The position numbers and the translations under genes are program-made. From Paguma larvata (taxonomy: Eukaryota; Chordata; Mammalia; Carnivora; Viverridae), in the NCBI GenBank assembly GCA_030068075.1, contig CM057826.1:52223116-52287115 (forward strand): DNA of 64,000 nucleotides. Direction: 5' to 3'. How positions within the stretch are numbered: the first letter of the stretch is position 1; each line of letters begins with the position of its first letter. The notes beneath the pieces are model-generated. The model saw nothing but the letters and a program-made list of their open reading frames with translations, had not been told where the DNA came from and searched no databases. Shown here one piece after another: positions 23,275 through 33,259 of the stretch.

Positions 23275-25065
23275 ATTAGCATCTCCCCATTTCACCCTCC
23301 TCTGACTTCCCAGTTCCTAAAATCTCCCATTTTACTCTCTGCATCTGTAAGTTTGACTGTTCAGATACTTCACATAAGTGGAATCATGTAGTATTTGTCC
23401 TTCTGTGACTTGGTGTTCCACTTAGCAAAATGTCTTCAACGTTCATCATGTCGTTGCATATGGCACGATTTCCTTTTTGTTGTCATTAAGGTTGAATAAC
23501 TTTCTATTGTATGCTCTACTACATTTCTTTTATCTACTCATCCATCAGTGGACATTTAGGTTGTTTCCACAACTTGGTTATGTGAATAGTGCTACAGTGA
23601 ACATCTCTTGAAGATCCCGACTTAAATTCTTTTGGATATATACCCAGAAGTGGAATTGTTGGATCATATACTAATGCTATTCTTAATTTTTGAGGAACTT
23701 CCATATTTTTCCTGTAGTGGCTGCACCATTTTGCATTCCCACCAACAGTATACAGTGATCTCTTTTGTCTGCATCCTCACTAGCATTTGTTATCTCTTGT
23801 CTTTTAATGATAGTCATTCTAACAGGCATGAGATAATATCTCATTTTAGTTTTGATTTGTATTTCCCTGATGATTGGTTGTGTGGAGCAACTTTTTGTGT
23901 ACCTGTGCCGTTAGTGTGTCCTTTTTCAACCGTTGGGCTTGTCATAAATGGCCTTTATTATGTTGAACTACATTTCTTCTACACCTTGTCTGTTAAGAGT
24001 TTTTTTTTTTAATTATGAAAGGGTGTTGAATTTGTCAAATGCCTTTTCTGCATTTATTGAAATTATCATGTGATTTTTGTCCTTCATTTTGTTAATGTGG
24101 TGTGTCACATTAATTCATTTGCAAATGTTGAGCCATCAAGCATTACAGGAAGAAATCACACTTAATCATAGCATATGATTCTTTTTTTTTTTTTTTAGCA
24201 TTTTTATTTACTTTATTTTTGAGAGACATAGAGACAGAGAGTGAGTAAGGGAAGGGCAGAGAGAGAAAGAGATACAGAATCTGAAGCAGGCTCCAGGCTC
24301 TGAGCTGTCAGCACAGAGTCCGACGCAGGGCTCGAACTCACAGACCGTGAGATCATGACCTGAGCTGAAGTCGGCCACCCAACTGTCTGAGCCACCCAGG
24401 CGCCCCGTGTATGATTCTTTTAATGTGCTGTTGATTTTAACTTGTTAGTATAGAAGATTTTTTCATCTATATTTATCAAGGATATTGGTCTGTAGTTATC
24501 TTTTTTTATGGTATCTTTGGCTTTTGTTCAAGGTAATGCCGGCCTCAAAGAATGAGTTTGAAATTGTACCTTCCTCTTTAATTTTTTGGAAGAGTTTAAT
24601 ATAGATCGAGATTATTTCTTCTTTTAAATATTTGGTAGAATTTACCAGTGAAGCATCTGGTTCTTGGATTTTCTTTGTTGGGAAGTTTTTGATTATTGAT
24701 TCAATGTCCTTACTTGTAATCAGTCTGTTTATATTATCTGTTTCTTCATGATTCGCTCTTGGTAGGTTGGATAGGTTGCATGTTTTAGGAGTTTATTAAT
24801 TTCATTTAGGTTATTCAGTTTGTTGGAATATAATTGGTTAGGCTAATTTCTTGAGATCTTTATTTTATTTATTTTCTCTGACATGGGTTGCAATGTTTAC
24901 TCTTTAATTTTCTATTTTATTTATTTGTATCTTCTCTCTTTTTTTCTTAGTTAGTCCAACTAAAGGTCTGTCAATTTTGTTTATCTTTTCAAATATCCAG
25001 CTCTTCATTTTGTTGATTTTTCTGTTGTTTCTCTGTTCTTTCCAAGTTATTTGTGCTTCTGACCA
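23275..25065 (-). mobile_element. Old LINE-1, antisense, ORF2 remnants
   Basis: The left part is reverse-complement ORF2 3' end and 3' UTR ('atatacccagaagtggaatt', 'gttggatcatatactaatgc', 'gcattcccaccaacagtata'). Mid ORF2 follows ('cttcattttgttaatgtggt'). The right part carries the 'ttgtttatcttttcaaatat' stretch before the RT. Many stops and gaps are visible and no intact frame remains. A SINE at 24199-24406 interrupts it, so the LINE-1 is the older of the two. Confidence 0.9.
24199..24406 (-). mobile_element. SINEC, antisense, inserted in LINE-1
   Basis: Felid-type reverse complement ('gctctgagctgtcagcacag', head end 'gccacccaggcgccccg'). A TSD TATGATTCTTTT flanks it at 24174-24185 and 24410-24421, with a T-rich (A-tail) stretch after the left copy. 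Confidence 0.95.
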
Positions 25066-25084
25066 ATGGAGGTTCTATAAATCG

Positions 25085-25500
25085 GAGGTTCCTATGACTC
25101 CCTCAGTTTTGGTTAACTTGCTATAGTGGTTTACATAACTCCGGAAACAGTTCATTAGCAGACTAATATTTTATATTATAAGGATGTAACTCAAGAATGG
25201 TCATAGGAAAGAGATGCATAGGGCATGATATGGGAAAATGAGTGTGGACTATCCACACTCTCTCCAGGTGTGCCACCATCCCAGCATCTCCACATGTTTA
25301 CAGTAAAAAGCCATCTAAACTCCATCTGTTGGGTTTTTATGGAGGTGTCATTAAATGGACATGGTTGATTATATCATTGGCTCGAGTGATTAACTCGACT
25401 TCCAGTCTCCCTTTTTTCCCCCTGGAGGTGAGGGAGTGGGGTAAGGCCAAAAGATCCAACTCTCTAATCATTGGTTGATTCCTCTGGCAACAAGCCCCCA
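25085..25500. repeat. LTR-like ancient repeat, family not assigned
   Basis: 'ggttcctatgactccctcag', 'gggtttttatggaggtgtca', 'gattatatcattggctcgag' and 'cctctggcaacaagccccca' match a dispersed mammalian repeat I recognise but cannot name. LTR origin is only a guess. The 78-codon open frame here belongs to this repeat, not to a gene. Confidence 0.5.
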
Positions 25501-25574
25501 TTCTTTCCAAGTAACATCATCAACATAAACTCAGATGTTATTGAAAGGGGCTTGCACTCTTCAGGTACATAATT

Positions 25575-26050
25575 ACTACACATTTTCTATCTTTTTATTG
25601 TCTCATTTTGTTCTTGCATTGTTCTGATGTCAGTGAGCATCTTTATGATTTTGAATTCTCTGTCAAGTAAGTACTATATTTCTATTTTTAGCATCGGTTT
25701 CTAGAACTTTACCCTGTTCTTTGTTCAGAAAAATTTCCCTGTTTCTTCATTTTCCTGAACTCTGTGTTGGTGTGTGCACTCCACAAAACAGCCATCTCTC
25801 CTAGTCTTTGTGGACTTGGCTCACATAGAAGACCCTCAGCAATCAGTCTGGGCAGTGATTCTAGGGCTTCTCAAATGTTTTTGCTTGTCCAATCTGGTTT
25901 CTTTGTTCTTAGTGGGCCCAGGCATCTAAATTTTGCAGGGGCCCACTAGCACTCTTAGATAAGCAAGAGTGAAGCCAGTTTAGGTGCCCTAAGATAATGA
26001 GATATTAGATGCTCCGTCCAGCTCTTTCCCCACTCAGGGAAGAAGCTATG
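25575..26050 (-). mobile_element. LINE-1 5' region, antisense
   Basis: 'attgtctcattttgttcttg', 'gatgtcagtgagcatcttta' and 'gaattctctgtcaag' resemble the reverse complement of an old LINE-1 5' UTR. It may be the 5' part of the LINE-1 at 23275-25065, separated by the LTR-like repeat and missing ORF1. Confidence 0.5.
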
Positions 26051-26070
26051 AGTTGGGTTTTGTTTTGCCC

Positions 26071-26340
26071 ACTTTTGTTTTGTTGAGAGAGAAAGGGTGC
26101 AAGTGAGTGACAGGTAAAGAGAGGGAGAGGGAGGATCCCATGAGGAGCAGAGAGAGAGAGAGGAGAGAGAGACAGAGAGAGAAATGGGGCTAACCTGGGG
26201 CTTATGTTTTACCCAAAGTGGGGCTTATGTTCACCGAAAGCAGGGCTCATGCTCACCCGATGTGGGACTCAAACTCACAAACTCTGAGATCATGTCCTGA
26301 CCTGAAGTAAGAGGCTTAGCGACTAGGCCACCCAGGTGGG
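26071..26340 (-). mobile_element. SINEC, antisense, with internal tandem expansion
   Basis: GA-rich left part and head end 'ggccacccaggtggg' mark an antisense SINE. The segment between the body and the B-box is replaced by tandem 22-23 bp units at 26197-26219, 26220-26241 and 26242-26263, plus the canonical copy at 26264-26285. Each begins G(G/A)GGCT or GGGACT and contains a CTCA- or CACC-like core. The outermost left unit is partial (from 26186). Confidence 0.85.
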
Positions 26341-26370
26341 TGAAAAAAAACAAACACATTTTTAAAATAA

Positions 26371-26420
26371 TTATAATGTTTATTTATTTTGAGAGGTCAC
26401 CAGCAGGAAAGGGCGGGGGG

Positions 26421-26470
<50 letters not shown>

Positions 26471-26595
26471 CCCAAGCAGACTCTATGCTGTTAGTGCAGA
26501 GCCCAATGCAAGGCTTGATCTCATGAATGGTGAGATCATGACCTGGGCTAATATCAAGAGTTAGATGCTTTAGGTTTAAGCCACCCAGGTGCCCT
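26371..26595 (-). mobile_element. SINEC, antisense, long (GA)n
   Basis: TTTATTTATTTTGAG tail complement, G8 and a long GA run (26424-26467), 'atcccaagcagactctatgc' and the head end 'gccacccaggtgccc'. It abuts the previous SINE head to tail. Similar flanks GAGTTGGGTTTTGTTTT (26050) and GAGCTGGGTGTTTTTT (26597) may be a TSD of the whole pair. Confidence 0.9.
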
Positions 26596-26599
26596 GAGC

Positions 26600-28470
26600 T
26601 GGGTGTTTTTTAAACTGTTCACTCTGTGCTGAGCCAGTGGGAGTAGCTAGTGACTGCCAACCCAAACCACCGTCATTTTTCTTACTGGTCCCAGATCGCC
26701 CTTATATGCAATATTCATCAGTGCTCTGAGAGAGGCTGAATAGTGGCCAGTCATCTAGGTAGCCCTGGAAAAGTTGAGGCTGGGTGGAAGAAATCTTTTC
26801 CTTATAGGAGAGACTTGTGATATTTATAGACAGAAGGGAAAAGATGAGAGGGAGTCAGGAAGCTGGGATGCAAAAGAAAGTAGCTAATTGATTAAGAAAG
26901 TTTTAGAAGTCGAATGAGACCATTGGCACCCCCATTAGGCAAAGACCTGGAAGACATTAGGATCAGATATTTTTTTAAAGGAAGATGAATGGAGATGTTA
27001 GTAAGAGTAATCTTACCAACCTCCCCTGTTCTTTTTTTGTTTGTTTCTCTTGTGATAAAATTGATGTGCTGAAATCATAAACTTTGAACATACAAGGCAA
27101 CTGGTCTACAGAGTCATTCAAATGTAATAAGAATAAATAGGTTCTAGAAGTGAGTGAAAGAAACATTGTGGATCAAAGCTTATGTTCTTGTACTGTCAGC
27201 AACAGGCATCAGGCCATACATTAAGTCCAATTTCAATTATACATGCCCCAAGTGGTCGCATATTTATATATTCTACCAATCCATGGTTTTGCATTCCTTT
27301 TATATTTAATTAAAATTGTGAGGTTTATCTCCCTTATTATAAGGACACCTCAAATCTCTTTTATAAAGTAGTAAATAAACCACGAGTAAATACTGAAGAT
27401 GTTTCAGAAAAAATGTGGTTATCAGAGTTGGGGCCATATTACTGATTATTTAAAATGATAAAAAATTAGAAGTTACTATAGGCCTTTGTGTACAGTCTTG
27501 ATATCTTGAAGTTGAGAAAAGGCCTTTAGACTCTGCCAGGCATCTGCTGCAGAGCAGTGGAAGCCTGAGAGATCACGGAGAATCCTGTGGCATTCACACT
27601 TTTGAATGCTTTTGTGTGTCATGGTTTGCTTCAGCAGTTCAGTAAGCCAAGTTCAGAATCTCTGAAGACCATTAAACTCTCAGCCCTAATTTGTTCCTCT
27701 CTGTGGCAAAATTACCTATAATGCTAAAAGATACAATCCTCCCTTGATATGGTCACGAATTGACTAAATCCGAAAGCCAACATAACTGACATGAAGTTTA
27801 GCACTGTCCTTTCTAAGACACTAAGCACCAGTATAAATCTCTAGACATGGAAAGACACAAAAAAAATTATTTTTCAGAGTCTCTGATTAAACACAATAAA
27901 TTAGTTGGTGCTACCACTGAGATTTGTACTGTAGGAGTATAGTTCAGAACTCCAGTGAGAGCTTGTCAGAGATCTTAAGAAAGGAATAAATTGCATCAGA
28001 GAGAGCCTTACATTTCTGCAAGGAAATAAAATAGACCACAAGTACCTGTAGAGACAAGAGACGCTATAAATGGGATTTTGTTGTTGTTGTACTGAAAATG
28101 TAAGGGGAGGGCCTTTATTTTTCTGGGACACTCAAGATAACATTCTAAGGGCTGGATACAAAGTTTGACCATTAAATAGACAATAGCATTCTCCAGGTAT
28201 GAACCCTCTAGACAGGAGTCTAGCCTATTTAAAATAGAGAAATCACAACACGCTTTGATATAGTCATGTCAAGTAATTTCTTTTACTGTCAAACATACCT
28301 TCACTGACTTACTACAGTCACTAAATAAGAATAAACACCCTCTCTTTATCTTGTCCTCCCCTTTATCTATAGTATTCAGGTGGTTCTTCATAGCTAGCTC
28401 CCTTTAGTCCAGACTTTTACGTGTTCCCTCTCCCCAAACTCAAGTCTTTTATTCCCATAATAATGATATG
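26600..28470. other. Unique DNA, low repeat content
   Basis: No recognisable SINE, LINE or gene. Open frames are short and without domains. Confidence 0.5.
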
Positions 28471-28479
28471 AGAAGACAC

Positions 28480-28900
28480 TCCTTTATTAACTTTCTATAG
28501 GAGCTGAAGTTCCCATTGGGTCATAATTGCTAACCAGAGCTGAAGGCTTAGCAATTAAATCCCCCATGAAAATATATGAATAAAAGTAGAAATGTTATGG
28601 GCTGATTTTTGACTAAACTTCTGCCAGCTCTTGCAATGTTTTATGAAGAGATGCCGGCATTTTCAATAAATCTCAGCTGGCTGTTGTCCAGGAGAAATTA
28701 TCACCAGTCCTGTGAACGATCTCTGGCTTCTCCTTAGGAAAGGGAGGGGAGGAAGAATCATTCTGGTTCATTCTGAGTTGTGCATTATACATTAAATTAA
28801 AATATATGTTTCACCCATTTAGCAGTCTGAATAATAAAAGCTGTATACAGCTGCAACAACTCTGCTCTATGCATTTTAATGACTGATTTGTGAATATACT
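28480..28900. other. Candidate conserved noncoding segment
   Basis: Repeat-free block with less AT bias than its surroundings. It contains several motif-like strings: TAATTGC, GCAATTAAAT, CAGCTGG, CAGCTG and TTTAATGACTGATTTG. It has no open frame of note. The call is an inference from texture only; conservation was not tested. Confidence 0.3.
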
Positions 28901-30100
28901 AGAATTATAGCTGCTGTTCAAATATTTTCCTTTTTTAAGAAGTCACAAATCCCTCCCTTTAAAAATGCACAGACAAACACTTTATAATCTTTTAATAATT
29001 TGTACTAAAGGGTTTTAAAGCTTAGAATATGTGGAAATTATTTGTTTTAGGACCAGTAAATATAATGGGCTTGTCAATATGGTATTCAAATAACTGTCAA
29101 AATATTTGGAGTGTCTCCAACGAAAGGAACCTAGCTCGATTTCTGCATTCAAATGAATTCTAAATAGAAAAAGTGATATACAGTTCAAAAGGAAGCATTA
29201 GACTATAAAGCACCTTTCCATTTCTCTAAGGAATTGTGATCTACTGCTCAAATAGACTTTTAAATGGCTGCTGAGTTTTTAGACTTCTCAGATGTTCAGA
29301 CTTAAATCAGTTTGAACTAGTTAAGTAGAGTCACAATTAGAATTGTAATTTCTTTTCTTTCCATTTTTAACCAATTGTGAAGAAAGCTAATAAAATTGGG
29401 AAATGAACATCTGCAACCTTTAATATGATAACTAGGTCTTAGAAGAATGAAACAATGCTTTATCGACTTCCAGAGGTTATTTTGCTAAGTGTAATGCCAG
29501 TTTTGACATAGGAGCTCTGTATTTTTTGTATGATGACTCATGAAGCACAAATCAGAAGTTTTTTCTAATGGGTTCTAAAAACCAGGAGATTTAGATTCAA
29601 ATTATAAGCAAAAAAATGACATTTTTTGACAAAGATAATAGTATAATGTACTTAATTTCTCATAGGAACTTACAAAAGTATCTTAGCCAAGCAGATAAAA
29701 GTTTAGGATGCTTATGATCAATGGAAAGAAATTCCCAGTAATTTGCCATGAGTTCAGAAGTCATTCTTAGGTTGGAAATATAAGGGTAAAGCATGACCTT
29801 GTCTGGAATCTTTGGCAGAGCAAATCAACAGAAGTAGTTCCCCTTATCATTTCCTCAGTTCAGCTTCAAATAACCCTGTCTCATAGCACTACCTCCCAGA
29901 GTCTTATTTTATAAAGCATAGTTTCAAAAAATGTTTTTTGAATATTTTTAAAAGTTGCAAGATAATGTTTTATTTCTGAATGTATTCGCGGTTTGCAGCA
30001 CTAATGAATTAGACTTCTTCCTAAGCAGTCTGTGTCTGTAAACTGATCTAAACATCTGTTATGAGGATTAATTTAGTAATGCCCATTTGGAATTGTTTTT
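28900..30100. other. Unique DNA, low repeat content
   Basis: No gene or repeat family recognised. Confidence 0.5.
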
Positions 30101-30104
30101 CTAG

Positions 30105-30265
30105 AGCGGAGGTCATTAAACTTTTTTATGTGAAGGACCAGAGAGTAACTAATTTGGGCTTTGGGGACTCTGTCACAATAACTCAACCCTGCTGTTTAGT
30201 GCAAAGAAACCCATAGACAATATGTAAACATATATGTGACTGGTGTATTTGGTCTATAGGCTATT
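30105..30265. mobile_element. hAT-type DNA transposon fragment (MER element)
   Basis: 'gagcggaggtcattaaactt', 'gtgaaggaccagagagtaac', 'ttgggctttggggactctgt' and 'acccatagacaatatgtaaa' match a non-autonomous hAT element whose consensus starts near 'caggggtcggcaaactttttctgtaa'. A fuller copy of this family lies at 60745-61065. Confidence 0.75.
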
Positions 30266-30574
30266 GTAGAGCAATGATTCCCAGCTGGTACTTATGTGTG
30301 ATGGGGAGGGAAATTTAGGAAGTTCATTGGATGATAAATGTTGAGAGAACCATGGAAACTTTTATCTTTTTTTCCTAACAGAGTTAATAGGAAATCCTTT
30401 TTTTCCCCTTGAAATATTAATGTAGTGGGGTCTGTAGTTCATTAAAAATTGCACAAAAAAATGTAAATGAGGGTCAGAAATCACTTTTAATGTTACTACA
30501 TCATTAACATGAATAATATAAAATAGTGATGTACAATAGAAATGTCTTAATGAGACACACATGTGTTTCAAATT

Positions 30575-30840
30575 TTCTAGCAGCTACATTAAAGAAGTAA
30601 AAAAAAGTAAACAACTTTAATAATGGATTTTATTTAACTCAGTATAAAAATATGATGATTATACTTTGTAATCAATATTAAAATTTATTAATGGGATATT
30701 TTGAATAATATTTTGTACAAAGCCTTTGAAATCTGATGGATATTTTCCTCTCACAGCATATTTCAAGTTGTACTAGTCACATTTCCAGTGCTCAGAGGCC
30801 ACATGTAGGTAGTGGCTACCATACTGGATAGCAGAGGAAA
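30575..30840. mobile_element. hAT-type DNA transposon relic
   Basis: Internal motifs are 'tggattttatttaactcagt', 'ttattaatgggatattttga' and 'cctttgaaatctgatg'. It ends 'gccacatgtaggtagtggct' then 'accatactggatagcag', one inverted terminal repeat of a known non-autonomous element. The same terminal repeat occurs in the shorter copy at 35790-35985. Confidence 0.75.
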
Positions 30841-30849
30841 GAAACATAT

Positions 30850-31585
30850 ATGTTACTTATTGTATTATTCACTGGATTATATTTTGAGAACTGGTGATGT
30901 TGGACCTAGGACAGATTAATGCTGTCTTTCGCCTCCTCCATAACATTGAGTCTGGCAGCCTCCTAAAACATATCCATAATACAGCATTTTCAGCAGTCAC
31001 TGCCAAATCATGAAAGCTAGATTTTAGGATGAAGCCTCTCTTCTGGTCTGCATAGAAACCATAAGATGAGTTCACCACCAGTCAATCATTTGAAATCTCA
31101 GGACTCATTTCAAACAGTTATTTTCTTTTATTTGCCAATGACTAGTCAAAACTTCCAATGCTAGGAGAGACCAGGGAGATAGAAAGGAGAGAATCCACCT
31201 GGATTCTGGAATCCACCTGGAGGATACACTAGATAGTGACGGGATGGTCCATCTGTGGCAAATGGTAAGTATATGCTCTCCTCAAAGTCTCCAAATTCCT
31301 AAAACCAAACACTGTCACCAAACAAAGCACATCTCTCAGGGTACCACTGGTGGTCTAGACCTACTGGTTTGTAGTCCCTGGCTACACATACTAACCTAAA
31401 GATGTATGGCCAATCCAAAAGAATTAACATTTTTAAATTATGACATAATTTAATCCTCATTTGATCTTTGCCAATTGTGGGGATCAGTTGATATAACTCC
31501 AGCCTCACTGTCCCTCAGCCCTTCTGTCTTGTGGCAAGTGGGGGCGATCCTGCTGGAGTCTGTCACACATTCTCTTTGCTGGCCA
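30850..31585. other. Unique DNA
   Basis: No gene or repeat family recognised. Confidence 0.5.
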
Positions 31586-31589
31586 CTCT

Positions 31590-31670
31590 CCTCTTGTCTA
31601 CCAACTGGGAAAATACACCCATCTCTATGAAGCCTTCCTGATATCTCTCAAATGTTCCTAACTGTACAAA
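31590..31670 (+). repeat. Possible L2 fragment
   Basis: 'tgggaaaatacacccatctc' then 'tatgaagccttcctgatatc' and 'tctcaaatgttcc' resemble the L2 segment 'ctctgtgaagccttccctga'. Confidence 0.5.
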
Positions 31671-31679
31671 TATACAAAG

Positions 31680-32005
31680 CCAAAACTCAGAAAGCTCTGG
31701 AAACTAAAAGCTTTTAAAAACTCATCTGGTAATAAAATTTTACCTGATTCGAACTCATTTATCAGCAAAATTGGACTTTGCTCTGTGTGAGTCTCTTTAT
31801 CAGTGTTTACTTAGCTAACAATTGTGGAAATTCATACTGCAGTAATATTAACATTTTTGAATATAAAGTGCTGTCAGAGATCCCACTGGGATGATTGTGT
31901 AATATATTGGGTTCGTACCATATTATCTTTCTAATATCAGAGAAGTTATGAAACACATCTGGCTCTAATGATGCCTTTATTAGTGGACCTTTATCACTCA
32001 TGGTA
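31680..32005. other. Unique DNA
   Basis: No gene or repeat family recognised. Confidence 0.5.
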
Positions 32006-32010
32006 GAAAT

Positions 32011-32050
32011 AGTAGTAGTAGTAGTAGCAGCAGCAGCAGCAGTAGTAGTA
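32011..32050. repeat. Compound triplet repeat (AGT)(AGC)(AGT)
   Basis: About five AGT units, then six AGC units, then three AGT units without interruption. It sits at the edge of a MIR that continues with 'aatagttatttagcac'. Not in any credible coding frame. Confidence 0.9.
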
Positions 32051-32345
32051 AATAGTTATTTAGCACTAAATATGCTTCAGGTACTTGACATATTTTTACT
32101 GCTTTATTTTGTAGAATAGTCCTATTAGATAAATATTATTATTCCCTTCTTTTATAGGTGTGAAAAGTAAGATATAGTAGAGTTAGGTAGCTTGCCCAAG
32201 GTGACACAGTTCCTGGGCAGCACCACTAGGTAGTGTCAGTAATCAAGCCCAGGCAGTCTGGTTTAGAGTCTGTAGTCTTATCGCTTCTCGGCCTTTTGGC
32301 TAAGATCAAATGTAGAGTCTGTAGTCTTTACCACTGTGCAAAAGC
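32051..32345 (-). repeat. MIR interrupted by a U2 snRNA fragment
   Basis: Reverse MIR order is clear: 'ttcaggtacttgacatattt', 'agcttgcccaaggtgacaca', 'aagcccaggcagtctggttt', 'agagtctgtagtc' and then 'accactgtgc' after the insertion. The inserted piece is flanked by a duplicated 16-bp MIR segment. Confidence 0.93.
32280..32312 (+). pseudogene. U2 snRNA 5' fragment, retrotransposed
   Basis: The plus strand reads ATCGCTTCTCGGCCTTTTGG and continues CTAAGATCAAATG, matching the first ~33 nt of spliceosomal U2 RNA with one difference (A for G at U2 position 31). It starts at U2 nt 1 and lacks the rest of the ~190-nt RNA, including the branch-point-recognition region, Sm site and stem loops, and it has no A tail. 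The TSD TAGAGTCTGTAGTCTT is perfect at 32264-32279 and 32313-32328. It is non-functional. Confidence 0.93.
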
Positions 32346-32754
32346 CTCTCTACGTCTTTGTTATGGGACCTCCTTCAATTGACATTTAATATGTAAATAT
32401 TCTGAACTAGAATTCTTGCTCTTTAAGGCAGAGATTTTCTTCCAGATGCTTTCTACCTGGCAGAGGTAAACATCGTAGAATCACTAGGTTAAAGAGTTAG
32501 GAATCTCAGGAACTTACTCTAGATTCTGTAGGTTATGTTCCTTTTTGTTCTGTCTTCTACAAACATTATTTAACTTTGCATGACTTGACAGTTACTAAAC
32601 TCTGCATCCCTCGGTGAACAGACACAACTGTATATGATACCCCTTCAGCGGTATCAGTGAAGATGAGTTTTACTTTTGGATCCCAGTGTTAGATGTTTGC
32701 TCTGAGCTATGTGGTGTGTGAAAGTTATATATGTCTTACCTCAGTTTAACTCCT

Positions 32755-32900
32755 ATAATTTCTGGGGGGATGCTGTTATTATTATTCCCATGTTACACAT
32801 GGAAATTGGGAGATGTGTAATCATGATGCTAGGAAGAGGTGAAATCATTTTAAAATTTAGGTGGTTTGAACTCAGAACCCACAATCTTCCTTGTTTTCTT
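32755..32900 (-). repeat. MIR fragment
   Basis: 'ttattattattcccatgtta' followed by 'cacatggaaattgggagatg' and 'ggtttgaactcagaaccc' follows the reverse MIR order. Confidence 0.6.
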
Positions 32901-33064
32901 TCTTTACCTCTAACTTTCTTCAGAGACTATGCTCTAGAGTGTTGCTAGAGTTACATTTCTAAGGCAAGTCATTCCCTAAATCCAGTCTTTCTCCTCACAG
33001 CTGTTGCCCCTCCAGTTACCTTGGAGAACTTGAGAGTCTCTGAATATTCCATCCTCTTACTATA

Positions 33065-33255
33065 GAAAATACTTATTAATCCTCATAAGACTATGATAGA
33101 TTTTTGCTATTGATGTTTCCATTTAACAGATTATGGATAGAATTGAGACTCACAGATGTGAGTAACTTATTCGAATTGACATAGTAATTTGTGGCTGAAC
33201 TGGAATTCAAGCGCAGGTCAAGGTCATCTAATGTAAAATCTCATACAGTACAGCC
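33065..33255 (-). repeat. MIR fragment
   Basis: 'ttaatcctcataagactatg', 'tttccatttaacagattatg', 'ttgagactcacagatgtgag' and 'gtggctgaactggaattcaa' follow the reverse MIR order. Confidence 0.8.
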
Positions 33256-33259
33256 CCTA

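Noticed and set aside
23632..24012. 126-codon open frame with apparent hydrophobic stretches
   Set aside because: It is the reverse complement of a LINE-1 ORF2 3' end; the hydrophobic look comes from T-rich antisense sequence.
32011..32050. CAG-type repeat as a polyglutamine exon
   Set aside because: No flanking open frame or protein motif, and it borders a MIR.
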